From contig NC_087065.1 in the NCBI RefSeq assembly GCF_963678635.1, forward strand, positions 15,289,853 through 15,353,852: a DNA stretch of 64,000 nucleotides, written 5' to 3'. Position numbers and translations under genes: made by a program. Source of the DNA: Symsagittifera roscoffensis (lineage: Eukaryota; Xenacoelomorpha; Acoela; Convolutidae). The notes below the pieces were generated by a model that saw nothing but the letters and a program-made list of their open reading frames with translations, had not been told where the DNA came from and ran no database searches. This document shows, in pieces, positions 36,010 through 46,923 of the stretch; position 1 is the first letter of the stretch; each line of letters starts with the position of its first letter.

Positions 36010-36940
36010 CGATGAAGCTGGGATGAAGAAATAATGTATATAGATTAATAAAACTATCAATTATGTTTTATACTAACTAGTTTTTGTAATTTTTAATCTA
36101 TAAATGTTTTTACTAAAATGTTTTTTTTTACTGCAGATTTTGGGGGCGAGCGACTTGTATTGTTTTTATCAGTCGCTTTTGTATAAATAGTATGTTTAGC
36201 ACCATTGAGATTACTGAAGGATTTTTCCAAATTTTTTGTCAGTAAATTAAGATTTAGATTTACTGCTGAAAAAATTCTAAATACGTAAGTTTGTTCTGGT
36301 TTCCGTCGTACTATCATGAAGTCAATCGGTAGCTTCCTTCCTAATAGTAGATCATGCCTTGTCCGTGGTCTTCTCGCAATACCTGGTGTTTCTCGTATTG
36401 TTAGGAAAATTGGCGGAGATCTATTGAGTCGTAGAGACATTTCTTATAAATTGTCTATGTCATGTAACATTTTTTTGCAATTTGCAATTGTCTAATTCTA
36501 AAATCTATTTTGTCTAAGTCTAAGTTAGTTAAGGTCTTGTTCGAGACTTTTGGTAGCACCAGATGAGTTATGTGCCTTTGGTTATACTCATAGAGTAATT
36601 TCAGATGGGGTACGCCGTCTGTTCTTCGCGCTATTTTATTTTCGGCCGGATAGAAACGTACAATTTCTTAGTCTAATACCGATCTTAATCTTATTCTTAT
36701 ATCTCCTAGTCTCAATAGATCTAGTGTATACTGGTTTATGCGAGTTCGTTTCTAGGAAGAAAGCAACTGTGTTCTAAGTTTTATTCTGGTGCTGAAATTG
36801 CTCTGGTGCTTAGAGTACAAGTAGTTTCAGCTTTTACAAATAAGTGTAATTGTTAGAGGTGAAATATGATTGGTTAGTTTGGATTATTTTATAGATTTAG
36901 AGGATCTAATTTACATCCAATTATAAAATCTTGTTTAGAA
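36010..36940 (-). repeat. Copy A: 5' LTR and start of leader, with short ORF
   Basis: It aligns with the LTRs of B, C and D. Words include TACTCATAGAGTAATTTCAG, ATTTTCGGCCGGATAG and TCTAGTGTATACTGGTTT. The conserved word near 36,009-36,023 (GGCGATGAAGCTGGG) probably marks the LTR/leader border, as in B and C, but no second LTR is available to prove the ends. The leader below 36,010 carries three GATCATCAAGG-type stem-loop words (about 35,795, 35,853 and 35,908). Confidence 0.6.
36093..36440 (-). CDS. Copy A: short ORF in LTR/leader, MSLRLNRS family (fossil)
   Basis: An ATG at 36440 opens a 115-residue frame. It shares SLRLNRS, PGIARRPRTR, MIVR.KP.QT and VFRI with the frame in the same place of copy C (48,371-48,604), while the surrounding DNA is more diverged. 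It is basic, with no known domain. Conservation of protein words in a region normally free of genes suggests a real small protein upstream of Gag, comparable in position only to the LTR-encoded gene of some retroviruses. Confidence 0.55.
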   Translation of the reverse strand: MSLRLNRSPPIFLTIRETPGIARRPRTRHDLLLGRKLPIDFMIVRRKPEQTYVFRIFSAVNLNLNLLTKNLEKSFSNLNGAKHTIYTKATDKNNTSRSPPKSAVKKNILVKTFID

Positions 36941-37399
36941 CTGGTTTCAAAAGTTGGCCTTAGAATTTTCTTACACTTTTTCAAATGCTTTGAAATTCTG
37001 TTAAGAGAATGGTAATTGCATGATGCATTTTTTACTTTATCTTTTTTTTAACCCGGGCTGCTAAAAACGTTTATCTACAAGGAGTTGGATCAATTTGAAA
37101 ACCAAATAAGAGTTTTGTGCATCTTTCTTTTTTTAGTATTTTCTATGCTTACTCAATGAATTTTTTTTGCTTTTATCCAAATCAGCTTTTATCATAATCT
37201 TGAAAAAATGACAGAATAAGACAAAAAATTAAAAAATGAAAAAACCTCGTATCCTGAATTGTCCTTATCATAAATTCTGCAATCTTTTTATAGTGATTCG
37301 CTTTATCCGGTATTCTAAGCTAGCACACCTTTCTCCCTTGAGGTGGGTGATAATGACTTCGCATTCTTTCTAAGCATGTTGAAATTTCTATAAACACCA

Positions 37400-37640
37400 A
37401 ATACAAATGAACTAGCGGCTACCAAGTTTTTGCGAGTTTTATAACGTCCACCGAAATTGCAGAAATTGCACGAGTGAATTATTACAAATATAGAGCTTAA
37501 ACACGTTGTTTTTTAAACAAGCGAGCATTTAATACTATGCTTTTTAAACCGTTTTATACTTTAAAAGCGTTTTAAATTGCTGAAAATGCTTGAGTCAATC
37601 ATTACAAATATAGAGCTTAAACGTAGTTTTTTTTAAACAA
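37400..37640. repeat. Tandem repeat, period 120 bp, two units
   Basis: ATTACAAATATAGAGCTTAA is at 37481 and 37601, exactly 120 bp apart. Each is followed by a T-rich stretch and TTTAAACAA. The second unit is interrupted by the 915-bp DNA element at 37,641 and continues after it with AGTGAGCATTTAAT, matching GCGAGCATTTAAT of the first unit. The flanking 36,941-37,400 shows no gene. Confidence 0.75.
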
Positions 37641-38555
37641 CCCGGGTTGACCTCCATACACCGAAAATGCTTATCATACAATTCCATACATCAAGTGTGT
37701 GGGAAAATGCTTGTCATACAATTTTCATACAATTTCTAAAAATGGTTGAAAACTGGTATAAATTCATTTCTGTGGCTGTTTGATTCTAATAAAACAATCT
37801 AGTGATAAAAAACTGAGGTTTTCGTTTTTTGAAAAAAATGCTTATCATACAATTCCCATATATGGAAATAGTATGACTGGCATTTTTTTGGTTTTTGAAA
37901 ATTTAGCCCAAAATTTTTTTTGTTTTTTTTTCAACCGCAAATCGATTTTCGTACGCAAACAAACATTTTTCGAAAAAAAAAATTTTTGCATGCAAAATTT
38001 AATATTTTGTGTGCATAACGTAGTCCTGGATACGATAAAATTGGCTTTTATTTTCTTTTCACTTAATTTTTTTTTTCAAAAACGCTGAAAATTCCTCTTT
38101 CTTTTGTATGGGGTGTTAATGTACGCCTTGATCAATGTCTGATAATTTGAAAATTCAAAAATTTAATATAATCATCATTAAAAAATTTTGCCAAAAAATA
38201 AAAGTTTGTTACTTTTGTTATATCAATTGTGAAAGACAGCCATTATCAGGCAGTTTTCGATGCATTGTAAATGCTAGACCGTCCAACCTTTGGTGTTTTG
38301 CGTAACCAAGGTCTTTGTCACTTGTGTTCGGTTGCAACTACAACCAAATTTTTTTCAGAAACTAAATTTAGAAAGAAAAAATCAAAAATTTATGGTTTAT
38401 GGGAAAACACCTATCATACAATTTTCATATATGGAAAAATGCTTATCATAGAGTTTTCATACAATTTTCTGTACGTATGGAATTGTATGAAATTGTATGA
38501 CAAGAAGATTCTCATATATGGAAATTGTATGATAAGAAGTTTTGGTCAACCCGGG
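37641..38555. mobile_element. DNA transposon (non-autonomous), ends CCCGGGTTGACC
   Basis: A 12-bp perfect inverted repeat bounds 915 bp: CCCGGGTTGACC at 37641-37652 and GGTCAACCCGGG at 38544-38555. Both ends carry subterminal copies of ATGCTTATCATACAATTTCATAC-like words in opposite orientation (37,665-37,735, 38,410-38,540). An AA on both sides looks like a 2-bp target duplication. The paralogous 120-bp repeat unit gives the uninterrupted site. No transposase was seen. I do not recognise the superfamily. Confidence 0.75.
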
Positions 38556-38699
38556 AAGTGAGCATTTAATGCATTTTAAAGCGTTTCATAGCACAATGAT
38601 GGCAATTTTGCGTTCAAAACATCGTAAATATGCATTAAGAGATTTGGAACTTGTCACAAGTTAATAATAAACAATAGCGTGTTTCTTTTTTTATCAATT

Positions 38700-38870
38700 A
38701 CTTCATGATTTTTGGTCGATTCTTTTTAACTTGCTTAAATGATTTTTGATTAGATTCCTTTTTAGTACATAATTTTTAATGATTGCTGGTAGATTCTATT
38801 TTTAAAAATTATATACAGATTTGGGGTCGAATCTGTTTTTAACAATTACTTAATAATTTTTTCTAAGATT
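38700..38870. repeat. Degenerate short tandem repeat upstream of the 579-residue gene
   Basis: A unit of roughly 45-60 bp recurs about four times, with the core words GATTTTTGGTCGATTC, GATTAGATTCC, GGTAGATTC and GGTCGAATC, each followed by a T run. It ends about 90 bp before the gene's ATG. Confidence 0.4.
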
Positions 38871-38961
38871 GAAAAAAAACTCTGATTCTTGAACCGACTG
38901 CATAACCCGGCGAATTCCACCCAAAAATTCTGGCCTTCGGGCCACATAAAAAGCAGAAATA

Positions 38962-40701
38962 ATGGATGAGTGGCCTGAATTAGACTCTTCCCTGGTTATT
39001 ATTCCAACAATCGCCCCATTTATGGTTCGTTATGACTCGGCCGTCGAATCACAGCTGGCTTGCTCCGATATTGTCGAATTGCTCCGGAGTTCTGGCGTTA
39101 ACGGACTTTTCCTTCGACCCAATAACCCAGTCATCGAAGATCCCCCCATTAAGTCGGGTCTGCTTATCCCAGCCCCTGACTTCAGCCGAATGTTTTTGAT
39201 CAAAGAAATTTTACTGTTGGGAGAACGGACTGACATTGAGACAGCGGTAACTGACCTTGACGACGAAATAGAACAGCTAGTGAACAAAAGTGCGCATGAA
39301 AGATCGAATATTTGTGTTATACTCTTTGCATCCTTCCATCCAGCCCAAATGATGTCGAGCTTATGTAACATTGAAGCAATAATTGCAGCCAGTCTTGGCG
39401 AACAAATTCGTGTAACTGTTTGCACTTCATTGCAAGAAATTTTGTCCGAAATTAAGTCTACGACTCGCGACGACTGTTCTACCCAGCCCAAACCATTGCT
39501 GAATTTAATCGAACTTTTCGAGGGAAAACAGGACGAATACTTTGAAGAATTGGAATTTTGTCGGAAGCATCCTCTGAAAACATTCGAAATCGAGGATTCA
39601 GATACTCTTGAGGACGAAAGCTCAAGAAAGCTCGTATTTGTACCAGACATCGAGAAATTAGAGGGAGAAATCGCCCACAAATTAACAGGCTTCGGGAAAT
39701 CACTGCTATCGAGAGTTGAAAATCCAGTTGGTGTCTTATTGACTGGCTTTTCATGCCAAAAATTTGCGCCTATAGCCGACACAAGCTGCCTTAACGACAT
39801 ATCAGAGTTTGATTTTGTTTATTACAACAACAACTTTTTGACGCTTCTAGAAGTGGATTTTGCATTCCAGAATTTTGAATGTTTTGACTCCATTGAGATG
39901 AAACTAACGCACATACTAAGCAAGACAATACCTCGCATGGAATTGTTGTGTTACACTTTCTGTAAGTACTTTCTTCGTTCAGAAGTTGAAAGCAGTTTCC
40001 GTGAAATCATGAGACACTTCAACGTCATCCTGTACTTTCCATGGTTAACAGCAAAACAGTTCAAAGAATCGTGGGAAAAAAATTTACCCCAAGAGCATGC
40101 CATGCGTGAACTGCTTGAAAGCAGTGAAAACAATATTGACAAAATTTCATTGGCCTTTTCAGATCAAAAACCTAAGCTATATCAAATTTCATCCAAGTTG
40201 GCGGTTGAAAAAGCGTATCACGATTTGGCAGCCATATTTGATCCACCGCACGCGCCAAAAAACAGTAATTTGGATCTTTTGACTTCTCATATGCTGAAAA
40301 CTCATATCAAGGCGTTGGAGAGCTGGAACGAAACCAGTAAAATGCCCAAATGCTTAGAAAAATTTTATCAAATCCAAAGTCAGACTGCTCGGATTCCACA
40401 TATACGGTCTCTTTTGTTATCTGCTCAATTCCGGATTTTGCGTGATAACGGCTCTCATTTGATTTTGCAAGGAGATCAGTCATGTGATATGACACGAATG
40501 CTCTTGGCGAAATCAGTCGCAGTCAGCAAAGAGAACTCTGTGGAGCAGGTTATTTTCTGCTACTCAAATCGAAACGCAGTCTTTGATTGTTTCCTTCTGA
40601 GGTTTGACGCCAACAAAGAACCCACTGTCACCAATCTCCAAATAGATTTCAAAGCCCGGTATCATTTGAAATCTCAGCTGAAAATCAAATCTCTATCCTA
40701 G
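38962..40701 (+). CDS. Intronless 579-residue protein of unknown function, possible nuclease-like core
   Basis: One uninterrupted frame of 579 codons, by far the best preserved non-element gene in the window. Its codons are richer in G and C than the surroundings. The ATG at 38962 follows an AT-rich leader and no earlier in-frame ATG is needed. I see no signal peptide or membrane helix. Around residues 280-320 there is a D-x12-E-V-D arrangement (D284 in EFDFVYY, E297 and D299 in LLEVDF) followed by helical stretches. It resembles the core of PD-(D/E)XK or NERD-type nucleases with the usual lysine replaced, so if related it may be inactive. The rest (a helical C-terminal half ending in LKIKSLS) is unassigned. 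It could be a lineage-specific host family or a gene carried by a mobile element. The stop is only about 20 bp from a hAT-like copy. Confidence 0.75.
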   Translation: MDEWPELDSSLVIIPTIAPFMVRYDSAVESQLACSDIVELLRSSGVNGLFLRPNNPVIEDPPIKSGLLIPAPDFSRMFLIKEILLLGERTDIETAVTDLDDEIEQLVNKSAHERSNICVILFASFHPAQMMSSLCNIEAIIAASLGEQIRVTVCTSLQEILSEIKSTTRDDCSTQPKPLLNLIELFEGKQDEYFEELEFCRKHPLKTFEIEDSDTLEDESSRKLVFVPDIEKLEGEIAHKLTGFGKSLLSRVENPVGVLLTGFSCQKFAPIADTSCLNDISEFDFVYYNNNFLTLLEVDFAFQNFECFDSIEMKLTHILSKTIPRMELLCYTFCKYFLRSEVESSFREIMRHFNVILYFPWLTAKQFKESWEKNLPQEHAMRELLESSENNIDKISLAFSDQKPKLYQISSKLAVEKAYHDLAAIFDPPHAPKNSNLDLLTSHMLKTHIKALESWNETSKMPKCLEKFYQIQSQTARIPHIRSLLLSAQFRILRDNGSHLILQGDQSCDMTRMLLAKSVAVSKENSVEQVIFCYSNRNAVFDCFLLRFDANKEPTVTNLQIDFKARYHLKSQLKIKSLS

Positions 40702-40721
40702 CCTCTGAAAAAAAACACGCA

Positions 40722-41100
40722 TTGAAGGGATTCGCCCCCTGCCGACCCAAAGGGTCCCCCTTTGTATTAATTTGAGGTATCCGTTTTCGGCTGAAGGACC
40801 CTAGAGTTTTTCTCAAAGGCGCCAATATTTACTAATTTTGAGAGGAAAGCGTTCGCCAAAAAAGCGCACGCTAAAAAGAATGATCAAAAATTTTCTAAAA
40901 AGTGCCTAAAAACGCCTTTTATGGCCTGGGGCTCGAAATTTTGCCTGCGGCGCAGAGCTTTTGGCCAAAACAGGGTCTTCTAAGTGCTCTGGGAGCGCTC
41001 GGAAAATCAATTTCATCAACCTAGGAAAAGTTCGACAAAATTTTCGAAAGTTTTTTGAAAATCCGCTCCCTCCCTCGTGAAAATCTTAGATCCGCCCCTG
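40722..41100 (-). mobile_element. hAT-like element, inverted and truncated copy
   Basis: Read on the minus strand it begins CAGGGGCGGATCTAAG at 41100 and runs into the same body words as 17,532-17,987. The opposite end, near 40,722, lacks the terminal repeat. No 8-bp duplication was found beside it. It abuts the 3' end of the 579-residue gene, whose polyadenylation region may therefore lie inside this copy. Confidence 0.6.
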
Positions 41101-41382
41101 GGTATCACACTGAACTCACACTGAACACTGAACTCAAAGTTAGAGAAACAATTGTATTTTAATAGTAAGTAATTCAGTTTTCCAAATTTTTCATGGTGTA
41201 TTTATTTTGCGGAATTTCAAACCAAAATTACATCCTTAAAACGGGTAATCTCAATTAGTTCAAAAGTGAGGGAGCAAAACAGGCACAATTATAAGTTTTT
41301 TTTTCATCAAATTTTTCCGCTTCTTTCCAAGTCCAAAGTTAACCAAATTGAGAAAAACGAGTTTGAAAATTTTGATTTGGCT

Positions 41383-42109
41383 CAGTGCTGATTCAAATTA
41401 TCCGGGCAAAACGATCAAAACTTGAATTTTCAGACGCGTTTTTCTCAAATTGAGTTAAGATTAGACAAAAAGTGAACAGAACAAAATTAGCTTAGAATTT
41501 CATCAGAATTAATATGGTGCAGTTTTTTCTCCGAAGTTCTCAACCAACATTTTACCCCAAAAATGGGTCATTTTGCCTTTTTTCAATTAATCAAGAATTA
41601 CGTTGAAACTACTTTGTTAATTGATCAGAATTTTATATCATTAAAAGCCTCTTACGCAGCAAAATTTAAGAAGGGATAAATCTCTAGAAACTAGAATAAG
41701 AGAAAAAATTTTCACTTGATAATCAATAAATGTGATTTTTACTATATAAAGCCCAGAATCTTTGCTTAAAAACAAATTGTACACAGTTTGCGCAAATTTT
41801 TGGAGAATTAACCCTCCTTAAACTTTGTTGGGCTGCGTGAGAAGCTTCTAATGGTATAATATTTTCATCAATTAACAAAGTAGTTTGAACGTAATTCTTG
41901 AGTAATTAAAAAAAACCAACGTGACCCATTTTAGGGGTAAAATTTTGGTTGAGAATTTCGGAGAAAAAACTGCACCATATTAATTCTGATGACATTCTAA
42001 GCTACTTTTGTTCTGTTCACTTTTTGTCTAATCTTAACTCAATTTGAGAAAAACGCGTTTGAAAATTCAAGTTTTGCTCGTTTTGTCCGGATAATTTAAA
42101 TCAGCACTG
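41383..42109. mobile_element. Fold-back element with Tc1-like ends
   Basis: Two arms of about 295 bp (41,383-41,676 and 41,812-42,109) are inverted copies of each other around a spacer of about 135 bp. The outer ends read CAGTGCTGATTCAAATTATC and, on the other strand, CAGTGCTGATTTAAATTATC. CAGTGCTG is the start typical of Tc1-type transposons, and TA follows the right end (42110-42111) as expected. On the left the base pair is CT, probably a changed TA. A further partial inverted copy precedes it (about 41,345-41,380). It has no coding capacity. Confidence 0.65.
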
Positions 42110-42111
42110 TA

Positions 42112-45100
42112 GAAGCTTGTTCAGTTCAACATGCAATGCAAATTCAACAAACTATGAACACATGCGTGAACAGAAAACAACTGAAATGGCAGCTATAGAT
42201 TGGCTGCAACAACTGAAATATTTTGAAAAATTAAATAGAAATAAACTAAGTTAAACAGACGTTTTAGAGTTTTTCCAGGTGGAAGCTCTTATTTTCTGTC
42301 CTTTTGTTGGTTTTATGTTTCTTGTCGGTGAAGTATTCCTTTTGCTATTTTTTTCGTCGTTTTCCTTGACAGACATTCAGTTTGATTGTGTCAATGGCGG
42401 GGATTGTTTTGTGTCCCATTCTTTTTATTGTTGTGATGGTTGTGGTTTAAGCGTTTTTTTGAGCCTCTTCCTTTCAGATATGTGTCTCCTGGCCGTTTTC
42501 TTGTTTGTTTTGGTCTTAGCATTGTTTCAGGTGCATGATTGCTTTTGCCTGAGCTTAACACCGATGCTTTGCCTGTGGTTCGACAATCTAGTGTCGTGCT
42601 AGTCCAATTTGGTTAGTTTATTTTATACGGCCCAAAAGTTATTCTTTTGGACCATGATGCTCGAATCTGATTGCTTGAAATTGATATCAGCGGAAAAAAG
42701 TCTCAGCTTTTTCAATAAAAACATAAGCTTAATAAACAGTTTGTTCATTTGGGCCGTTTGACTGAAAAGACGCACTCTTTTTTCGATTTGTTTCGACTAT
42801 TGAAAATTAGGAGGAACTTTGTCTTCGGGTGTGTTTAAGCTCATACCCGTCAGAACACAAAATCAGGTACCACAAATAGTTATTGGAATGAGCCGAGTGA
42901 TGCATGATAATTAAGGCTTTTTAGTCAAAAATTGAACAAATTTTTCAAAAATTTCAAAAAGTTGTCCATTGTCGAGAAAAATTGGTCAGAGGTTTTAGAG
43001 ACTCAGTCTAATTTCGAGCAAGTAACGCGATCGAGTAGGCTCGTTTTATGAAAATTTACTGATTGTTTTGAGTTTTTTAGGATTCAAATTTGATTATACT
43101 ATGGAATACCACTTTTATGTTATTTCATTTAGCGCTGGTATTGCCAAATTTTTTTTTCTTAAGTTTCAAAATATTTTTTTAAAAATTTGAAAAAAAAATA
43201 ATATTTCTTTAAAAATTTTTTTCATTATTTTAATTCATTTTTGCAGACAAATGATGCCCTTCGTGTTTATTTATAAATTTTTTTCCGGGATCGTATATTT
43301 CTCGAATCACACTGCCCACTAAAAATCACACCACACCAATATGAAGAAAAATGAAAAATAAATTTTTCAGCAATGAACCGTATTTTTCACCAGAGCCTTT
43401 TAATTTATGTTTTACAAGCAGGGCAATAATCTTACTTGATGGTAGTTTTTTCTCTGCTCTGAATGCACTTCATCAGTAGCATCATTTTTCTATCTGTCTA
43501 TGGAGCTGCTTTTATAACTTTTAATCTGACTTTAAGGAATATATTTGCCCTGGGTGTTTTTTTGTAATTCAATTCGATGTATAAAAAATTGACAGCGTAT
43601 GGGTATCGATTCGGAAATCTCTAGATTCAAATGAATATGCTTGCACTAGACTAAAGTGCGGATGGCAAGGCAGCTCGATTAATAATATGATAATTTCAAG
43701 ACGCAAATTATTTTTGCATGGCAAAATATCCGCACTCATAATTGTCCAAATTGAAAAGAGACCACCTCTAACTGATCATAATATTACGCAATTTTTTTGA
43801 ACAAAAACTGTTCTATTCAAAGACTAGTTAAGGGAGAAGCGGAAAATTTAGTGCTTCGCCCTTATATATGAAAATGAAGAACAAGAAAGTGAGGAGTAAC
43901 TATTCTCAGGCTGTTTTTTCATTCAAACCAATTTCACAAAACTCTTTGCTCCCTCGGGGGAACGACCATTTGACGTAAATGGGCCCAGCCGGATGTGCTC
44001 ACCACTAAAAAACCAGGCCAGGAGTCTTTTGGTACCAAAGTTTAGTGCAAAACTTTTGTCCAAAATTCGGTTTATTGTTGAATCTGCGACTGGTTTTAAA
44101 ATTTACAAGAGCGAGACAGTTTTTTTTATTTTCAATAATAAATGACTTTTTTCTCGTGGTTTTGACAGCGAGAATAATTGACACATATATGCTATTTCAT
44201 TTAATAAGCCGGAGTGTTCTTAGCTAGTTAGTGAATCGTTTCCATACAAATTTTGTCGTTAAAATTGTTTTAGCGCTTTACCTATTTTTAAAATTATTTC
44301 TTGTTCAGCCGCCTAGAATGGTTTTTGTTATTGCGACTTTCAAACATTCTTCTGGCAAATTTGCAGATCCGTAGAGAGAAAGAAGGCTCAATTTTCAACT
44401 GCGAACTTCATGAGAATTTTAGACAGTAGTTTTTGATGTTCGTTTTACCTTCTTGAAATTCGGATTCCTTCTTGAAATGAGAATGTACTTCTGCAATTGC
44501 TTAATGTGAGGTCAACAGCCTTCTAGAGCTCGGTTGGCATGTCATTTTGTATATAGCATTGCATTCAAAAAAAGATACTTTCCGGTGTCTTTGCTCCCGC
44601 ATTGGAGTTCCATGAATACAAAAGGATTATAATTGAGTTTCATTGTCATTGCCTACAAAAGTGAAAAAAAAAATCAATTATAATCAATTAAAATTGAATT
44701 ATAATGTTACTGTTTTTCAAGGCAGCAAAATGCATTTTAACTTTTGTTTTTTTTTGTCTCGATTTTTTTTTCACTTTTGTTAACTTTTGTTTCTGTCACA
44801 AAAAGTATTCATGTTTAATCAATTAAAATCCATTTCATTTCTCTGGTCATTATATCGATGGTGGTGCAGCTTTGTAGTATTATCTTGATAATTTTTAGTT
44901 TTTAAATATAAAAAGTGCTCTTTTTAAATTGAAAATTAATTGATACTTTGACACTTTGTGATCGCATCCACTAGTATTGGTGTGCAATTATAATTGACGA
45001 ATGAAGCTCATTAGTTTCTCCAAATTGATTTACCGCTAAAAAATTAACGGTTTGTCAAATTGGCCTATGTTTTAATGGAAGGATCTCTCAACTTACTGTA

Positions 45101-45122
45101 AGACAAGAACCAATTTCATCTT
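42112..45122. other. No gene recognised; intergenic DNA
   Basis: The region is AT-rich with many short homopolymers. A frame at 42,279-42,602 is hydrophobic and Cys-rich, lacks an ATG start and shows no domain, so I do not call it. At 44,630-44,830 there are repeated CAATTATAATCAATTAAAATTG words and two TTAACTTTTGTT words, a weak simple repeat. Confidence 0.45.
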
Positions 45123-46709
45123 CTATTCTTTCTTTTTCTTTGAGACTACCGGCTGAAATTCTTCATCACTGAATTTTTTTGTTTGTGCCTTTACAATCAA
45201 TGTTTCTTTTTTCAAAACGCTCCATGTCCCTTCAATTGTTTAATGACTCTTTGACCGACTTGTAATTTTTAACGAGTGCTGTTTTGAGTGAATTATATAG
45301 CGTATTTGCATTTTTTTGGCCTTCATGCCTTTTTCAACATTTAATTTTTTAACTCAAAAAAGGAAAAATGGTAGTCAAGATTGGTAAAAATTGACAACCG
45401 ATTATATCTCGAACAAAAATAAACACTTTATAAAAACGAAAAATTCCGCTTTTTCTATTAAAACTTACGATCAAAGCCGAGATTTGAAGGATACCCATAC
45501 TCGACCCACTCGATACGGCAGTCTTCATCACCAGTAGTTCGATGGAAGAATTCGACTACCTTATTGGAAATGAATTCCTTAACAAAGCTCAATTTTGTTG
45601 GATCGCACTCAATGACGATCACTTCGCAGGAGCACAAAACAAGTTGCAGCTTGGACTCTTCAAAATCAAAACTCTCGATATCTTTTCGAGGCTGCAATGC
45701 TACGACTCGGGAGAACTTTCTCCCGATGATATCACCAATTTTTTTCAGAAATTAGAGAGACATCTGCGTGTGCGTGACGAGGAAAACAAAGTCGGAAAAC
45801 AAAAATTGTCAGGTAGGTGCATTAGAGTGGATTCGAATAGGATGATTCAGTAGCATGTCGATAGAAGGTGCAACTGAGCGTCCATTTCTGTTGCCAAGAA
45901 TTTAAAAAGTCTGACTTTTGGTGCTTAATTACGACATCAATTTTTGAACAACTACCATAAATTTTTGGTCGATCTTTTTTTAGGCCAAAAAAGTTGTCAC
46001 AAAATAGTACCGAAGCGGGGGAAAATTACAAAGTTAACTTCGGTGGAATCAGATTGGGAGCGAATTGCTTATAATAAATTGCCATTTTATCAAAGTTGAA
46101 AATTCAGAAAATTCCAAATCCATTTTTTTTCAACTGATTTTTTTTATCTATTGTATTTTTTGAATGTCGATTCAAACTTCTCTAATTAGTGATTGTACCT
46201 CAACTGAAAGAGGAAAGTCATAGTTTCTTCCCACTCTTTCGAGACCTATCGGAACAAAAAACAGAGCCTTAGGGAAACTTTGAAGTCTATCCTGCTAAGC
46301 ATTGTAAGAAAGTTTACTAAATTTGGAAGATGTGATCTTTCTCTCTTGGTAACCTCCTATTTTAGCAGCATTTTCAATAACCCCAGGCTTCATTGAAGTT
46401 CTCTTACAACCACACGAAAAAAAATCTCCTATGTAGATAATCTCCTTACACTAATAATGTCAAAAAATTTTGTTTTCGTGTCAATGATTTCTTTTCTGCG
46501 GTCAGACCTACCTTCCAGTTTTCTTTTTAACTAGTTGTTGAATTTGAGATACCTCTGATTGAAGTTGAACTTCTTTTTGTCGTATTTGAATTTCAAAAAC
46601 ATCATTTAGATGAGATAAAGGAGTTTAACACTTTTTGAGTTTTGCCCTCAACGGTTTTTTTCTGCCCACTAATTTCCTGTGTCATTTGTTTCGTTTTAGA
46701 TGCTGACAT
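45123..46709 (-). CDS. Probable spliced host gene, small coiled-coil protein (possibly decayed)
   Basis: Several minus-strand exon-like blocks line up. The first is an ATG at 46709 starting MSASKTKQMTQEISGQ. Next, a heptad-like block ends at a GTAGGT donor (exon end 46512, with EVQLQSEVSQIQQLVKK). A block ending at a GTAAGT donor (exon end 45469) carries the words VIVIECDPTKLSFV and CRIEWVEYGY. A last exon from about 45229 to the TAG at 45123-45125 ends in FQPVVSKKKKE. The phases of the last junction agree (one base plus two). Codons prefer G/C at third positions, unlike the repeats. Two places (about 46,602-46,625 and the seven-T run at 45,739-45,745) need a one-base shift for the frame to continue, so this is either a pseudogene or has assembly errors. 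Family unknown. Confidence 0.45.
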
Positions 46710-46852
46710 ATTTGAAGCCATTCATTTTTGCGAGCCGGTGAATCAGAAGATTGACGAAGCAACAGTTGCCAATTCTCAATTGGAAGGTTATTTCTTTTTT
46801 TTTATTCTGTTTGGTACAAAACCCAATTGTTCCACTCTCCACAACTGAACCC

Positions 46853-46860
46853 TATAAAAG
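46853..46860 (+). promoter_or_regulatory. TATA box (TATAAAAG)
   Basis: TATAAAAG lies 64 bp before the ATG at 46924, with CCAATCAG at 46,880 and an inverted CCAAT near 46,900. It stands in the 214-bp space between two divergent starts (46709 minus, 46924 plus). Confidence 0.4.
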
Positions 46861-46923
46861 GAACACATGAAACGATTTTCCAATCAGATGTTGTTTATAT
46901 CCTAATTGGAACAAAATTCATCC

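Larger units (their letters stand above)
20250..36940 (-). mobile_element. Large env-bearing Ty3/gypsy LTR element, copy A (decayed, about 16.7 kb)
   Basis: This is a fossil on the minus strand. From 36,940 downward its parts are LTR, leader, ORF1, Gag, protease, RT, RNase H, integrase, proline-rich ORF, Env and post-Env ORF. The order matches copy C at 47,870-64,000. It is broken many times, well over ten, and no matching 3' LTR was recognised at its left end. Protein words are still easily aligned with C, so both descend from one family, with A the older insertion. The length is unusually large for a Ty3/gypsy element, which is usually 5-10 kb. Confidence 0.85.

Noticed and set aside
38944-38953. 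ACATAAAAAG as a TATA box for the 579-residue gene
   Set aside because: It lies less than 20 bp before the ATG, too close to give a transcript that includes the start codon.
39030-39800. 256-residue minus-strand frame
   Set aside because: It is the shadow of the 579-residue plus-strand gene. Serine-rich wrong-strand composition.
42279-42602. 107-residue hydrophobic, Cys-rich frame
   Set aside because: No ATG start, no conserved motif, and composition typical of T-rich DNA read in one frame.
45542-45853. 103-residue plus-strand frame opposite the coiled-coil gene
   Set aside because: The minus strand has a better donor (GTAAGT), matching phase and a more protein-like sequence. The plus frame does end near a GTAGGT, so I keep it only as an alternative.
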